From: Gloeotrichia echinulata CP02
GTDB lineage: Bacteria > Cyanobacteriota > Cyanobacteriia > Cyanobacteriales > Nostocaceae
DNA: 64,000 nucleotides
NCBI GenBank assembly: GCA_038087035.1
Contig: CP051187.1
Span: forward strand, 3,105,001-3,169,000
Direction of reading: 5' to 3'
The position numbers and the translations under genes were made by a program. This document shows, in pieces, positions 6,541 to 14,825 of the stretch. The notes beneath the pieces are model-generated. The model was given only the letters and a program-made list of their open reading frames with translations. It ran no database searches and was not told the origin of the DNA. Position 1 is the stretch's first letter; each line of letters begins with the position of its first letter.

Positions 6541-8904
6541 GTGGTTTTGCTACCAGAAAACCCCGCCGACCCTTATCAACTAGTACATGATTATATGGCA
6601 ACCTTTATCCGCGAGCAAAAATCACCGCAATTACAACAGGTATTGGCGCAACTAGAAGAAGAGAGAAAACAAAGAAAACAAAGTCAAGCCAAACTCAATC
6701 CTGTTCTCAAACGCGCCCTGTTTGGTACCATAAATGCAGGTTTAGGATTTGCTGGACTAGCAGTGGTAACATCTAATTGGGCAGTAGCGGCAAATGTTAA
6801 TCAAATTAGCGCTATCAATAATGCTTCTGAAGCAGATTTTGCATCTGGACAACATGGAGATGCTTTAATAACAGCCTTAAGAGCAGGTAACAAACCCAAG
6901 CAGACAATTTGGGCAAAGCACAGAAGCGATATCGAAATGCAAACTGTGTTAACTGTACAGCAACCGGTTGATTTAAAGTCAAATGAAAACAAAGAAAATC
7001 GCGCCATTGAGGTAAATACTTTAGAAGGTCATAGCCGTGGGGTCAATAGCGTCGCCTATAGCCCCGATGGTAAACAGTTAGCTTCCGCTAGTGATGACAA
7101 CACCATCAAAATCTGGGATATCAGCACAGGTCAAGCTGTGAAAACTCTCACTGGTCATAGCGATGGGATCAATAGCGTCGCCTATAGCCCCGATGGTAAA
7201 CAGTTAGCTTCCGCAAGTTATGACAACACCATCAAAATCTGGGATCTCAGCACAGGCAAAGCTGTGAAAACTCTCACTGGTCATAGCTTTTGGGTCACTA
7301 TGGTCGCCTATAGCCCCGATGGTAAACAGTTAGCTTCCGCTAGTTTTGACAACACCATCAAAATCTGGGATATCAGCACTCTTAAAGCTGTGAAAACTCT
7401 CACTGGTCATAGCAGTGCGGTCAATAGCGTCGCCTATAGCCCCGATGGTAAACAGTTAGCTTCCGCTAGTTTTGACAACACCATCAAAATCTGGGATATC
7501 AGCACTCTTAAAGCTGTGAAAACTCTCACTGGTCATAGCAAGGAGGTCAGGAGCGTCGCCTATAGCCCCGATGGTAAACAGTTAGCTTCGGCTAGTGGTG
7601 ACAACACCATCAACATCTGGGATATCAGCACAGGTCAAGCTGTGAAAACTCTCGAGGGTCATAACGGTCCGGTCTATAGCGTCGCCTATAGCCCCGATGG
7701 TAAACAGTTAGCTTCGGCTAGTGATGACAACACCATCAAAATCTGGGATATCAGCACTCTTAAAGCTGTGAAAACTCTCACTGGTCATAGCAGTGTGATC
7801 ATTAGCGTCGCCTACAGCCCCGATGGTAAACAGTTAGCTTCCACAGGTGGTGACAACACCATCAAAATCTGGAATATCGGCACAGGTAAAGCTGTGAAAA
7901 CTCTCACTGGTCATAACCGTCCGGTCAATAGCGTCGCCTATAGCCCCGATGGTAAACAGTTAGCTTCGGCTAGTGATGACAACACCATCAAAATCTGGGA
8001 TATCAGCACTCTTAAAGCTGTGACAACTCTCACTGGTCATAGCAGTGAGGTCAGAAGCGTCGCCTATAGCCCCGATGGTAAACAGTTAGCTTCGGCTAGT
8101 TATGACAACACCATCAAAATCTGGGATATCAGCACAGGTCAAGCTGTGAAAACTCTCAAGGGTCATAGCAGTCAGGTCTATAGCGTCGCCTATAGCCCCG
8201 ATGGTAAACAGTTAGCTTCGGCTAGTTATGACATCATCATCAAAATCTGGGATATCAGCACTCTTAAAGCTGTGACAACTCTCACTGGTCATAGCAGTGA
8301 GGTCAGAAGCGTCGCCTATAGCCCCGATGGTAAACAGTTAGCTTCCGCAAGTGGTGACAGCACCATCAAAATCTGGGATATCAGCACTCTTAAAGCTGTG
8401 AAAACTCTCAAGGGTCATAGCTTTTGGGTCAATAGCGTCGCCTATAGCCCCGATAGTAAACAGTTAGCTTCGGCTAGTTTTGACAACACCATCAAAATCT
8501 GGGATATCAGCACTCTTAAAGCTGTGAAAACTCTCACTGGTCATAGCAAGGAGGTTATTAGCGTCGCCTATAGCCCCGATGGTAAACAGTTAGCTTCCGC
8601 AAGTCGTGACAACACCATCAAAATCTGGGATATCAGCACTCTTAAAGCTGTGAAAACTCTCTCTGGTCATAACGGTGGGGTCTATAGCGTCGCCTATAGC
8701 CCCGATGGTAAACAGTTAGCTTCTGCAGGTGATGACAAAACAATAATTTTATGGGATTTGGATTTTGATAATTTATTACGCAGTGGTTGCGACTTGCTCA
8801 ATAATTACCTCATATTCCATCCAGAGGTGTTGAAAGAGTTGCAATCATGTCAAACACCAGCGCGGTTGGCGGAGGGGGCGAAAGTGTTAGACAATTCCAA
8901 GTAA
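6541..8904 (+). CDS. WD40-repeat protein (14 repeats), C-terminal half of a STAND locus
   Basis: The 787-residue frame begins at GTG 6541 within a segment (LLPENPADPYQLVHDYMATF) that in related cyanobacterial STAND proteins joins the ATPase to the WD40 part; ATG 6595 is an alternative start. A hydrophobic helix (GTINAGLGFAGLAVV) follows a charged coiled segment. From 7021 to 8784 there are 14 tandem 42-residue WD repeats, each with GH, SVAYSPDGKQLAS and IWDIST, enough for two seven-bladed propellers. The repeats are nearly identical except at a few positions after GH and after SAS. WD40 propellers bind proteins or ligands; here the sensor has lost its ATPase by frame breaks upstream. Independent function is uncertain. 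Confidence 0.8.
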   Translation: MVLLPENPADPYQLVHDYMATFIREQKSPQLQQVLAQLEEERKQRKQSQAKLNPVLKRALFGTINAGLGFAGLAVVTSNWAVAANVNQISAINNASEADFASGQHGDALITALRAGNKPKQTIWAKHRSDIEMQTVLTVQQPVDLKSNENKENRAIEVNTLEGHSRGVNSVAYSPDGKQLASASDDNTIKIWDISTGQAVKTLTGHSDGINSVAYSPDGKQLASASYDNTIKIWDLSTGKAVKTLTGHSFWVTMVAYSPDGKQLASASFDNTIKIWDISTLKAVKTLTGHSSAVNSVAYSPDGKQLASASFDNTIKIWDISTLKAVKTLTGHSKEVRSVAYSPDGKQLASASGDNTINIWDISTGQAVKTLEGHNGPVYSVAYSPDGKQLASASDDNTIKIWDISTLKAVKTLTGHSSVIISVAYSPDGKQLASTGGDNTIKIWNIGTGKAVKTLTGHNRPVNSVAYSPDGKQLASASDDNTIKIWDISTLKAVTTLTGHSSEVRSVAYSPDGKQLASASYDNTIKIWDISTGQAVKTLKGHSSQVYSVAYSPDGKQLASASYDIIIKIWDISTLKAVTTLTGHSSEVRSVAYSPDGKQLASASGDSTIKIWDISTLKAVKTLKGHSFWVNSVAYSPDSKQLASASFDNTIKIWDISTLKAVKTLTGHSKEVISVAYSPDGKQLASASRDNTIKIWDISTLKAVKTLSGHNGGVYSVAYSPDGKQLASAGDDKTIILWDLDFDNLLRSGCDLLNNYLIFHPEVLKELQSCQTPARLAEGAKVLDNSK
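7021..8784. repeat. 14 tandem 126-bp WD40-coding repeats
   Basis: Each 126-bp unit encodes one WD blade, and most differ by only a few codons, implying recent amplification or gene conversion. Variation is focused on the codons after GGTCATAGC and after GCTTCCGCTAGT. Confidence 0.95.
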
Positions 8905-8969
8905 TAGTTGCAAATGTCATAGTCAAATGACGTTTAAATTTACCAAATTATCAGAGGTAGGTAGTAAAG

Positions 8970-9212
8970 ATGAGTGCAGAACAAGAATTATTAACCAAGT
9001 GGCGTTCCCTTCCACCAGACAAACAGGAAGAAGTTTTAGATTTTGTTGAATTTCTTCGCTTAAAAACCTCTGCAAATAAAACTAATTTGGGAGAAAGTTT
9101 ACGCCAAATTCGCTCTAGAATTATTGCTTCTGGTGAACCTTTATTAAGTAGAGATGAAATAGAAAAAGAAATTGCTAGTCGTCGTGGTGGATTACAGGAA
9201 ACTGACGCATGA
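8970..9212 (+). CDS. DUF2281-like antitoxin of a type II toxin-antitoxin pair
   Basis: The 80-residue product starts MSAEQELLTKWRSLPPDKQE and continues EVLDFVEFLRLKTS, the helical pattern of DUF2281-type and related cyanobacterial antitoxins. Its C-terminus (LSRDEIEKEIASRRGG) is typical of partners of PIN-domain toxins. GAGGTAGGTAG precedes the ATG. The stop overlaps the start of the PIN gene by four bases (ATGA at 9209-9212), indicating translational coupling. The partner toxin is truncated, so this antitoxin is effectively orphaned. Confidence 0.78.
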   Translation: MSAEQELLTKWRSLPPDKQEEVLDFVEFLRLKTSANKTNLGESLRQIRSRIIASGEPLLSRDEIEKEIASRRGGLQETDA

Positions 9213-9397
9213 AGATAACTTTTATTGATTCTGGAGTGCTAGTAACTGCGGCGCGTGGTGTGGGAGAAGATTCAGAGAAAGCTTTGGAGATTTTAGCAGA
9301 TTCAAACCGCGAATTTGCTTCGAGCGAATTTATAGCGTTTCCCGGCCTAGTATGGTACACCCGTAGGGGCACGGCATTGCCGTGCCCCTACACCTAG
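9209..9397 (+). pseudogene. PIN-domain (VapC-like) toxin, truncated by an R3 MITE
   Basis: The frame opens with MKITFIDSGVLVTAARG, the first strand of a PIN domain with its first acidic residue (Asp in FIDSG), and continues SEKALEILADSNREFASSEF. From 9331 the sequence is an R3 MITE and the frame ends inside it at 9397 after translating the palindrome (RRGTALPCPYT). The remaining acidic residues of a PIN ribonuclease are absent, and no continuation was found downstream of the MITE. The toxin is therefore presumably inactive. Confidence 0.8.
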
Positions 9398-9437
9398 CGA
9401 TATAATCTTGTACCTCATCTGAATGAGAAGCGCTATA
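9331..9437. repeat. MITE family R3, copy 1
   Basis: 107-bp element with ends TATAGCGTTTCCC and GAGAAGCGCTATA and the core GGGGCACGGCATTGCCGTGC. Other copies are at 9566-9672, 9675-9764, 13516-13622 and 57462-57568. A single R6-type end, TAGGACTTACGCA, follows at 9445-9457 without a partner. Confidence 0.9.
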
Positions 9438-9565
9438 AGTTAAATAGGACTTACGCAGGTGTCACACTCAACATATCTTGTCCGGAGAGTAGGATTTGAG
9501 TTTTTCGTGATTCTCAACATATTTTTGGCATCTGACGCACCCTACGAATGTGCCAGTATCTGTGG

Positions 9566-9764
9566 TATAGCGTTTCTCGCCCTAGTGAGGTACATCGGTA
9601 AGGGCACGGCAGTGCCGTGCCCCTACATCGCGTGATACAATTTTGTACCTCATCTGAATAGGAAGTGCTATAAGCCTAGTAGTACATCGGTAAGGGCACG
9701 GCAGTGCCGTGCCCCTACATCGCGTGATACAATTTTGTACCTCATCTGAATGAGAAGCGCTATA
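9566..9764. repeat. MITE family R3, full copy plus adjacent partial copy
   Basis: A full copy (9566-9672) is followed at once by a second lacking the first part (9675-9764); both end in GAAG[TC]GCTATA. The head-to-tail arrangement looks like slippage or a nested insertion. It lies directly upstream of mnmG. Confidence 0.88.
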
Positions 9765-9807
9765 AGTTAAAATTGAACATAACTCTAACCTTGGTGATCC
9801 TGTAACT

Positions 9808-11763
9808 ATGACCATGCACAATTCCCTTGCCAAAACAACTTGTGAGCAAGACGCCTTTGATGTCATAGTCGTCGGTGCAGGTCACTCCGGTTGCGAAGCA
9901 GCCCTAGCCACTGCACGCCTCGGCTGTCGTACCTTGCTATTGACACTCAACTTAGATAAAATCGCTTGGCAACCCTGTAACCCTGCTGTGGGTGGTCCAG
10001 CCAAATCTCAGCTAACCCATGAAGTCGATGCTTTGGGTGGCGAAATTGGTAAAATGGCAGACCGTACCTACCTGCAAAAGCGGATTCTCAACTCGTCACG
10101 AGGTCCAGCAGTTTGGGCTTTAAGGGCGCAAACAGACAAGCGCGAATATGCAGCACTCATGAAAGCTATTGTCGAGAATCAAGATAACTTGACCATTCGC
10201 GAAGGAATGGCGACAGATTTGATACTGGGCGCGAATGATGAAGTTATCGGCGTTGAGACTTACTTTGGTGTGACATTCCAGTGCAAAGCGGTGATCTTAA
10301 CCACAGGCACCTTCTTGGGTGGTAAGATTTGGGTGGGGAACAAATCAATGGCGGCCGGACGGGCTGGGGAATTTGCGGCTGTGGGTTTGACAGAAACCCT
10401 CAATCGCCTCGGTTTTGAAACCGGACGACTGAAAACCGGCACGCCGGCGCGAGTCGATAAGCGCTCGGTGGACTATAGTAAAATGTTGCTGCAGCCAGGG
10501 GATGAACCAGTTAGCTGGTTTAGCTTTGACCCCCAAGTGTGGGTAGAACGGGAACAAATGCCTTGCTATATTACCCGCACCACCGCCGAAACCCATCGCT
10601 TAATTCAAGAAAATTTGCACCTATCCCCAGTTTATGGCGGTTGGGTGGAAGCTAAAGGACCGCGTTATTGTCCCAGTATTGAAGATAAAATTGTCCGCTT
10701 TACTGATAAAGAAAGCCACCAAATCTTTATTGAACCCGAAGGACGAGATATCCCCGAACTTTACATTCAAGGGTTTTCCACAGGGTTGCCGGAAAATTTG
10801 CAACTGCTAATGTTACGTAGTCTCCCTGGGTTGGAACAATGCGCTATGCTGCGTCCAGCCTATGCTGTGGAATATGACTATTTACCCGCAACGCAGTGTT
10901 ACCCGACACTGATGACCAAAAAAGTAGCAGGGCTATTTTGTGCGGGACAAATCAACGGTACCACAGGTTATGAAGAAGCAGCCGCCCAAGGATTGGTAGC
11001 CGGAATTAACGCCGCCCGCTTTGTACGCGGTCAAGAAATGATGGTATTTGCCCGTGAGCAAAGTTACATCGGTACGCTGATTGATGACCTGTGTACCAAG
11101 GATTTGCGGGAGCCTTACCGGATGCTTACTAGTAGGTCTGAGTACCGCTTAATACTGCGTTCTGATAACGCCGACCAGCGTTTAACACCACTGGGACGGG
11201 AAATTGGCTTGATTGATGACCGCAGGTGGGAGTTATTTTCGCGCAAACAAGAGAATATTACCGCCGAAAAAGAACGGTTGTATGGTACGCGGGTGAAAGA
11301 ACATGATGAAATTGGGATGGCGATCGCCGCTGATACCCAACAAACAATCAAAGGCTCAATCACCCTCGCTGACTTACTGCGGCGTCCAGGATTCCATTAC
11401 CAGAACCTCGACGGGTACGGACTGGGAAACCCCAACCTCAACTCTTACGAGAAAGAAGGCGCAGAAATTGACATCAAATATTCTGGGTATCTGGCTAGAC
11501 AGCAAAATCAGATTGAGCAAACTGCAAAACAAGCGCACCGCCAGTTACCTGCAGATTTAGATTACACCACAATCGATACCCTTTCTAAGGAAGCACGGGA
11601 GAAGCTGAACAAGGTAAAACCGCTGACCATCGGTCAAGCCGCACGGATTGGCGGGGTGAATCCTGCGGATATAAATGCTTTATTAATTTTTCTAGAATTA
11701 CGTAGAAACAATGCCCAGTCAGAGTTTCCGGCATTAGCTTCAACAAAACTTCACGAAGCTTGA
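9808..11763 (+). CDS. mnmG: tRNA uridine-5-carboxymethylaminomethyl modification enzyme MnmG
   Basis: MnmG (GidA) works with MnmE to build the cmnm5 group on wobble uridine 34, using FAD, in the cytoplasm. The 651-residue protein has the N-terminal dinucleotide-binding motif VVGAGHSGCEAALATARLG at about residues 22-40, then NPAVGGPAKSQL and the TGTFLGGKIWVG region, and a C-terminal helical domain (GQAARIGGVNPADINALLIF). A short extension (MTMHNSLAKTTCEQ) precedes the conserved start; an ATG two codons later is also possible. R3 MITEs lie just upstream, so its promoter may be within or near them. Identification is secure. Confidence 0.96.
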   Translation: MTMHNSLAKTTCEQDAFDVIVVGAGHSGCEAALATARLGCRTLLLTLNLDKIAWQPCNPAVGGPAKSQLTHEVDALGGEIGKMADRTYLQKRILNSSRGPAVWALRAQTDKREYAALMKAIVENQDNLTIREGMATDLILGANDEVIGVETYFGVTFQCKAVILTTGTFLGGKIWVGNKSMAAGRAGEFAAVGLTETLNRLGFETGRLKTGTPARVDKRSVDYSKMLLQPGDEPVSWFSFDPQVWVEREQMPCYITRTTAETHRLIQENLHLSPVYGGWVEAKGPRYCPSIEDKIVRFTDKESHQIFIEPEGRDIPELYIQGFSTGLPENLQLLMLRSLPGLEQCAMLRPAYAVEYDYLPATQCYPTLMTKKVAGLFCAGQINGTTGYEEAAAQGLVAGINAARFVRGQEMMVFAREQSYIGTLIDDLCTKDLREPYRMLTSRSEYRLILRSDNADQRLTPLGREIGLIDDRRWELFSRKQENITAEKERLYGTRVKEHDEIGMAIAADTQQTIKGSITLADLLRRPGFHYQNLDGYGLGNPNLNSYEKEGAEIDIKYSGYLARQQNQIEQTAKQAHRQLPADLDYTTIDTLSKEAREKLNKVKPLTIGQAARIGGVNPADINALLIFLELRRNNAQSEFPALASTKLHEA

Positions 11764-11973
11764 GTATAGTAGTAGGGAGGAGATTGGTATGATAGATGAC
11801 ATAAACCAAAAAATGACATCATCCGCAGTCTCTGGAGTCAAAGTTCAATTTAATACAAACGAACCATCAACTCGTCTAGTTTAGACGGGGGATTCGATAT
11901 TTAATTAAAAATCCTGATTCCCAGGTGCTAGGGGCGGTGTTGCGCCGTCCTCACAGCCACAACCCAAAAGCCT

Positions 11974-13248
11974 ATGTTACAACAAGCCAGCACTGATCTA
12001 ACTGTTTCCGAATCATCAGACGACTTGATCACCAACGAATCTTGGTCAATAGACACCTATGCTGATGGTTTGATGGATGAACTCTTTACGGATATCGACC
12101 AGATTCTCAATGGTACTTTTAATCTGCCAGCCTACACTGTCAAAGCAGAACAGGTAGCAGAAACATTGACAATACCACAAATTGTCTTGCCAAGTAGCGT
12201 CCCTGGAGTTCCTCAATACACAAACAAACCCTTGAATCGGGGGGAGGTAAAAACTAGGCCGGTCAAATCAGTTAATAAAAAGCGTCAGAAAACCAGACTG
12301 GCTTGGCGCAGATGGCTAATTTTGGGCACAACCTTAGGCGTGGCGATCGCCGCCATGATTTACCTGCTAAACTCCCGACTATTCTATCGTCTAACGTTGA
12401 CATTAGCCCAAGGCAGTCTGCAAATACCCCACACCCTCCAGCCGAAAAAAGTAGATATTCAAGGCGAATTGGTTGATTATATGCTAGGTGCGCTAGCAGT
12501 CATTGATCAACAAGAGATCAAAAACAATCAAAAATCTGCCCAGCCAGGAATCGCCATTGGGGCAAATTCTCACCAAACGAATTTAGCCCTGGCTAACGAT
12601 GCCACTACAGGTATTCTACCACCACCCCAGACTGCTAACAACACACCACCACAGCCTAATCGTTCTAGCAGCATTGTTGAGCGGATCTATATACCCGTTT
12701 ATCAAGCGCCGGCGCCAATGCGCTACACACCACCAGTTGGTCCTGTAACTCCCAAACCACCAGCACCACAAGTATCTCGACCTGATGTAGTCAAAAACGC
12801 CCTAAATACTGTACGAAAAGCAGCCCAGCCCGTAGGTGTTAATATGTTGGCTGCTGCTGTGCGAACAGAACTCAAACCTGTTCAAGTCCGAACCGCGCCC
12901 ATAGCTGTCAGACAAGCACCCAATATTCTACCAGCAATACCTGTAGTCCAATTCAGCGCCGCGCCGCCAAAACTACCTACAGCACCCACTACCCAGCAAC
13001 CAGCATCTTTACCCACCGCAAGCGCACCTGCTGCTCCTGCTCCTACCCATATCCTAGAAGGATTGCTAGAGTCAGCAGACAAATCTAAATCTGCTGCTTT
13101 GTTTAGCTTTGAGGGCGTCACTCACCGCATTAATGTGGGAGAAAGCATTGGTTCGAGTGGTTGGACACTTGTAAATGTCGTTAACGGCGAAGTTGTCATT
13201 CGTCGCAATGGCGAAGTGCGATCCATTTACACCGGACAAAAGTTGTGA
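11974..13248 (+). CDS. single-pass membrane protein, proline-rich, PilP/GspC-like C-terminus
   Basis: The 424-residue protein has a cytoplasmic N-terminal region of about 105 residues with acidic repeats, a basic stretch (NKKRQKTRLAWRRW), one transmembrane helix at about residues 111-130 (LGTTLGVAIAAMIYLL), a long Pro/Ala/Thr-rich periplasmic spacer and a compact C-terminal domain (ILEGLLESADKSKSAALFSF, then NVGESIGSSGWTLVNV and NGEVVIRRNGEVRSIYTGQ). That last domain resembles the regulatory domain of PilP/GspC pilus or secretion proteins, which is my inference. It follows mnmG after 210 bases. No pilus genes are adjacent. Confidence 0.65.
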   Translation: MLQQASTDLTVSESSDDLITNESWSIDTYADGLMDELFTDIDQILNGTFNLPAYTVKAEQVAETLTIPQIVLPSSVPGVPQYTNKPLNRGEVKTRPVKSVNKKRQKTRLAWRRWLILGTTLGVAIAAMIYLLNSRLFYRLTLTLAQGSLQIPHTLQPKKVDIQGELVDYMLGALAVIDQQEIKNNQKSAQPGIAIGANSHQTNLALANDATTGILPPPQTANNTPPQPNRSSSIVERIYIPVYQAPAPMRYTPPVGPVTPKPPAPQVSRPDVVKNALNTVRKAAQPVGVNMLAAAVRTELKPVQVRTAPIAVRQAPNILPAIPVVQFSAAPPKLPTAPTTQQPASLPTASAPAAPAPTHILEGLLESADKSKSAALFSFEGVTHRINVGESIGSSGWTLVNVVNGEVVIRRNGEVRSIYTGQKL

Positions 13249-13515
13249 AGTAGGGGTGGGGTTCGGGCGCCCCTAGGACAAAAGCAGGAAAAAATGTTTA
13301 TTTAATCGGCGTTGCTGATTAATGGGATGATTTTTGTCTCACGCGAATGCGTGAGATATAAACATGTGGTTTATTTATAGCAACCGCCAAAGTGCTTAAG
13401 TAGGTCGGCTATTGAACCGTACGGTCGAGGGTCGTCATTTGTCCTTTGTCATTGGTCATTGGTAAGAGTTTCAGGCTTGTTTACTTTTATTAACATAGTT
13501 TGGTTCATTTCTGCC
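13249..13515. other. intergenic, heptad repeat tract
   Basis: GTCATTTGTCCTTTGTCATT-type heptads occur at about 13433-13463. A small palindrome, GTCTCACGCGAATGCGTGAG, lies at about 13335-13354. No gene is visible. Confidence 0.6.
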
Positions 13516-13622
13516 TATAGCGTTTCTCGCCCTAGTGAGGTACATCGGTAAGGGCACGGCACTGCCGTGCCCCTACATCGCGTGATACAATTTTGTACCT
13601 CATCTGAATAGGAAGTGCTATA
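13516..13622. repeat. MITE family R3, copy 4
   Basis: 107-bp copy with ends TATAGCGTTTCTC and GGAAGTGCTATA, nearly identical to the copies at 9566 and 57462. Confidence 0.9.
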
Positions 13623-13628
13623 CTTACT

Positions 13629-13819
13629 TAGGACTTACGCAGTGTACAAATTTGGTATGGTCTGCTTTTACCAAAATACGTTGTTTCAGGCTTTGATTAA
13701 TTATTACTTTGATGGTAAACAGACCCGCGTTGTAAGGGTTTAGCAATGCTAAACCCCTACGACATCTCCGGTTTTTTGGAGTCACATATTTTGTGTTTTT
13801 TGTCAATGCGTAAGTCCTA
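13629..13819. repeat. MITE family R6 with 13-bp perfect terminal repeats
   Basis: The ends are TAGGACTTACGCA and its exact reverse complement TGCGTAAGTCCTA. The 191-bp interior holds a palindrome TAGGGGTTTAGCATTGC-type (about 13732-13757). It has no gene. TAGGACTTACGCA is a common MITE end in Nostoc genomes. Confidence 0.88.
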
Positions 13820-13927
13820 TAACTGATGATAAAACCTAGACACAATCAGACTTGTAACCCAGTCCCCAGTTCCCAGTCCCCAGTCCCCTGCTATAACTGG
13901 TAACTCATAGCTTTTAACTATGAACTT

Positions 13928-14713
13928 TTAACGCAAACCTTGCGCTTTTAACAACTCATTCACCCAAATAACATCAGCTTCCCCAATAGGCGGAACTGGC
14001 TCAAGGTTATAATCTATAACCATATCAAAACCAGCGCGGTCAAATAAATCTTGTATGACAACTTGTAAATCTACTAATGGTTCTGTGTCACCCTGACGAA
14101 GCGGTAAAACAAAAGCGGGGATTTTTTCTGGTAAATTAAAAGCATATAATTCAGCTTGCGGACGTGATTGACTGCGACTCACCAGAATGCGATAATCTGA
14201 CGGAATTTGATGATCCAAAATTGGCATAGGTTCGCCCCCACGCAACAAGTCTATTTCTACTAAATGAGTCCCACTACCAAATATTTGTTGACGCTTAGTA
14301 TCGTAAGCTTTTCTACCTTCTCCAGGGCGCTTATTTTTGGGTGAGAGAAGTTCAATAACTGTCACCACTTCCCCTGTACTCACTTCGCGCACCTCAAGAT
14401 AACTTTCCCGCACTTCCTCGGGAATGGGGATATTAACCGTTATAGGTTTAGCTGGTGGTGAAGCTACTGCAATATTAGATGGTTCTTTTTCTGTGGTTTT
14501 TATATGTTTTGCTATAGTTACATCTGGTATACCAACTAAAACAGAATTCCCATCTGTCATTTGATAAACTCGTTTTTCCACAGCTACTCTGTATTTTGGT
14601 CGTAAATAAGGGAAAATTGCATCAGCGATCGCAATAATTAATCGAGTGTGAACTTCTGTCCACAGTTGTGGATGCTCTAAATAAGGGTTCATCCCCGGAA
14701 ACGGTGAAGGCAT
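13928..14713 (-). CDS. DUF4058 family protein
   Basis: The 261-residue product starts MPSPFPGMNPYLEHPQLWTE, the hallmark of DUF4058, a family expanded in cyanobacteria. Other blocks are VIELLSPKNKRPGEGRKAY and HLVEIDLLRGGEPMP, and DYRILVSRSQSRPQAELYAF follows. Conserved Glu and Lys residues in VIELLSPKNK and VEIDLLRG recall a PD-(D/E)xK nuclease fold, which is an inference; no activity has been shown that I know of. It is monocistronic. Confidence 0.88.
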   Translation of the reverse strand: MPSPFPGMNPYLEHPQLWTEVHTRLIIAIADAIFPYLRPKYRVAVEKRVYQMTDGNSVLVGIPDVTIAKHIKTTEKEPSNIAVASPPAKPITVNIPIPEEVRESYLEVREVSTGEVVTVIELLSPKNKRPGEGRKAYDTKRQQIFGSGTHLVEIDLLRGGEPMPILDHQIPSDYRILVSRSQSRPQAELYAFNLPEKIPAFVLPLRQGDTEPLVDLQVVIQDLFDRAGFDMVIDYNLEPVPPIGEADVIWVNELLKAQGLR

Positions 14714-14825
14714 AGGTTAACTAAGATGAGGTTGCTCTATGCTGATCTTAGCAATGCCTATGTCCACGCTGCGATACACATACTCAAGGGTTTTCAGCCT
14801 GTGCTTTTATAAGGAAAAATTGAAG

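Noticed and set aside
5917..6590. Three further open frames of over 120 codons across the 21-bp array
   Set aside because: A 21-bp repeat without stop is open in several frames; none shows a domain.
13624..13845. Minus-strand frame within the R6 MITE
   Set aside because: It lies almost wholly in a MITE with perfect ends.
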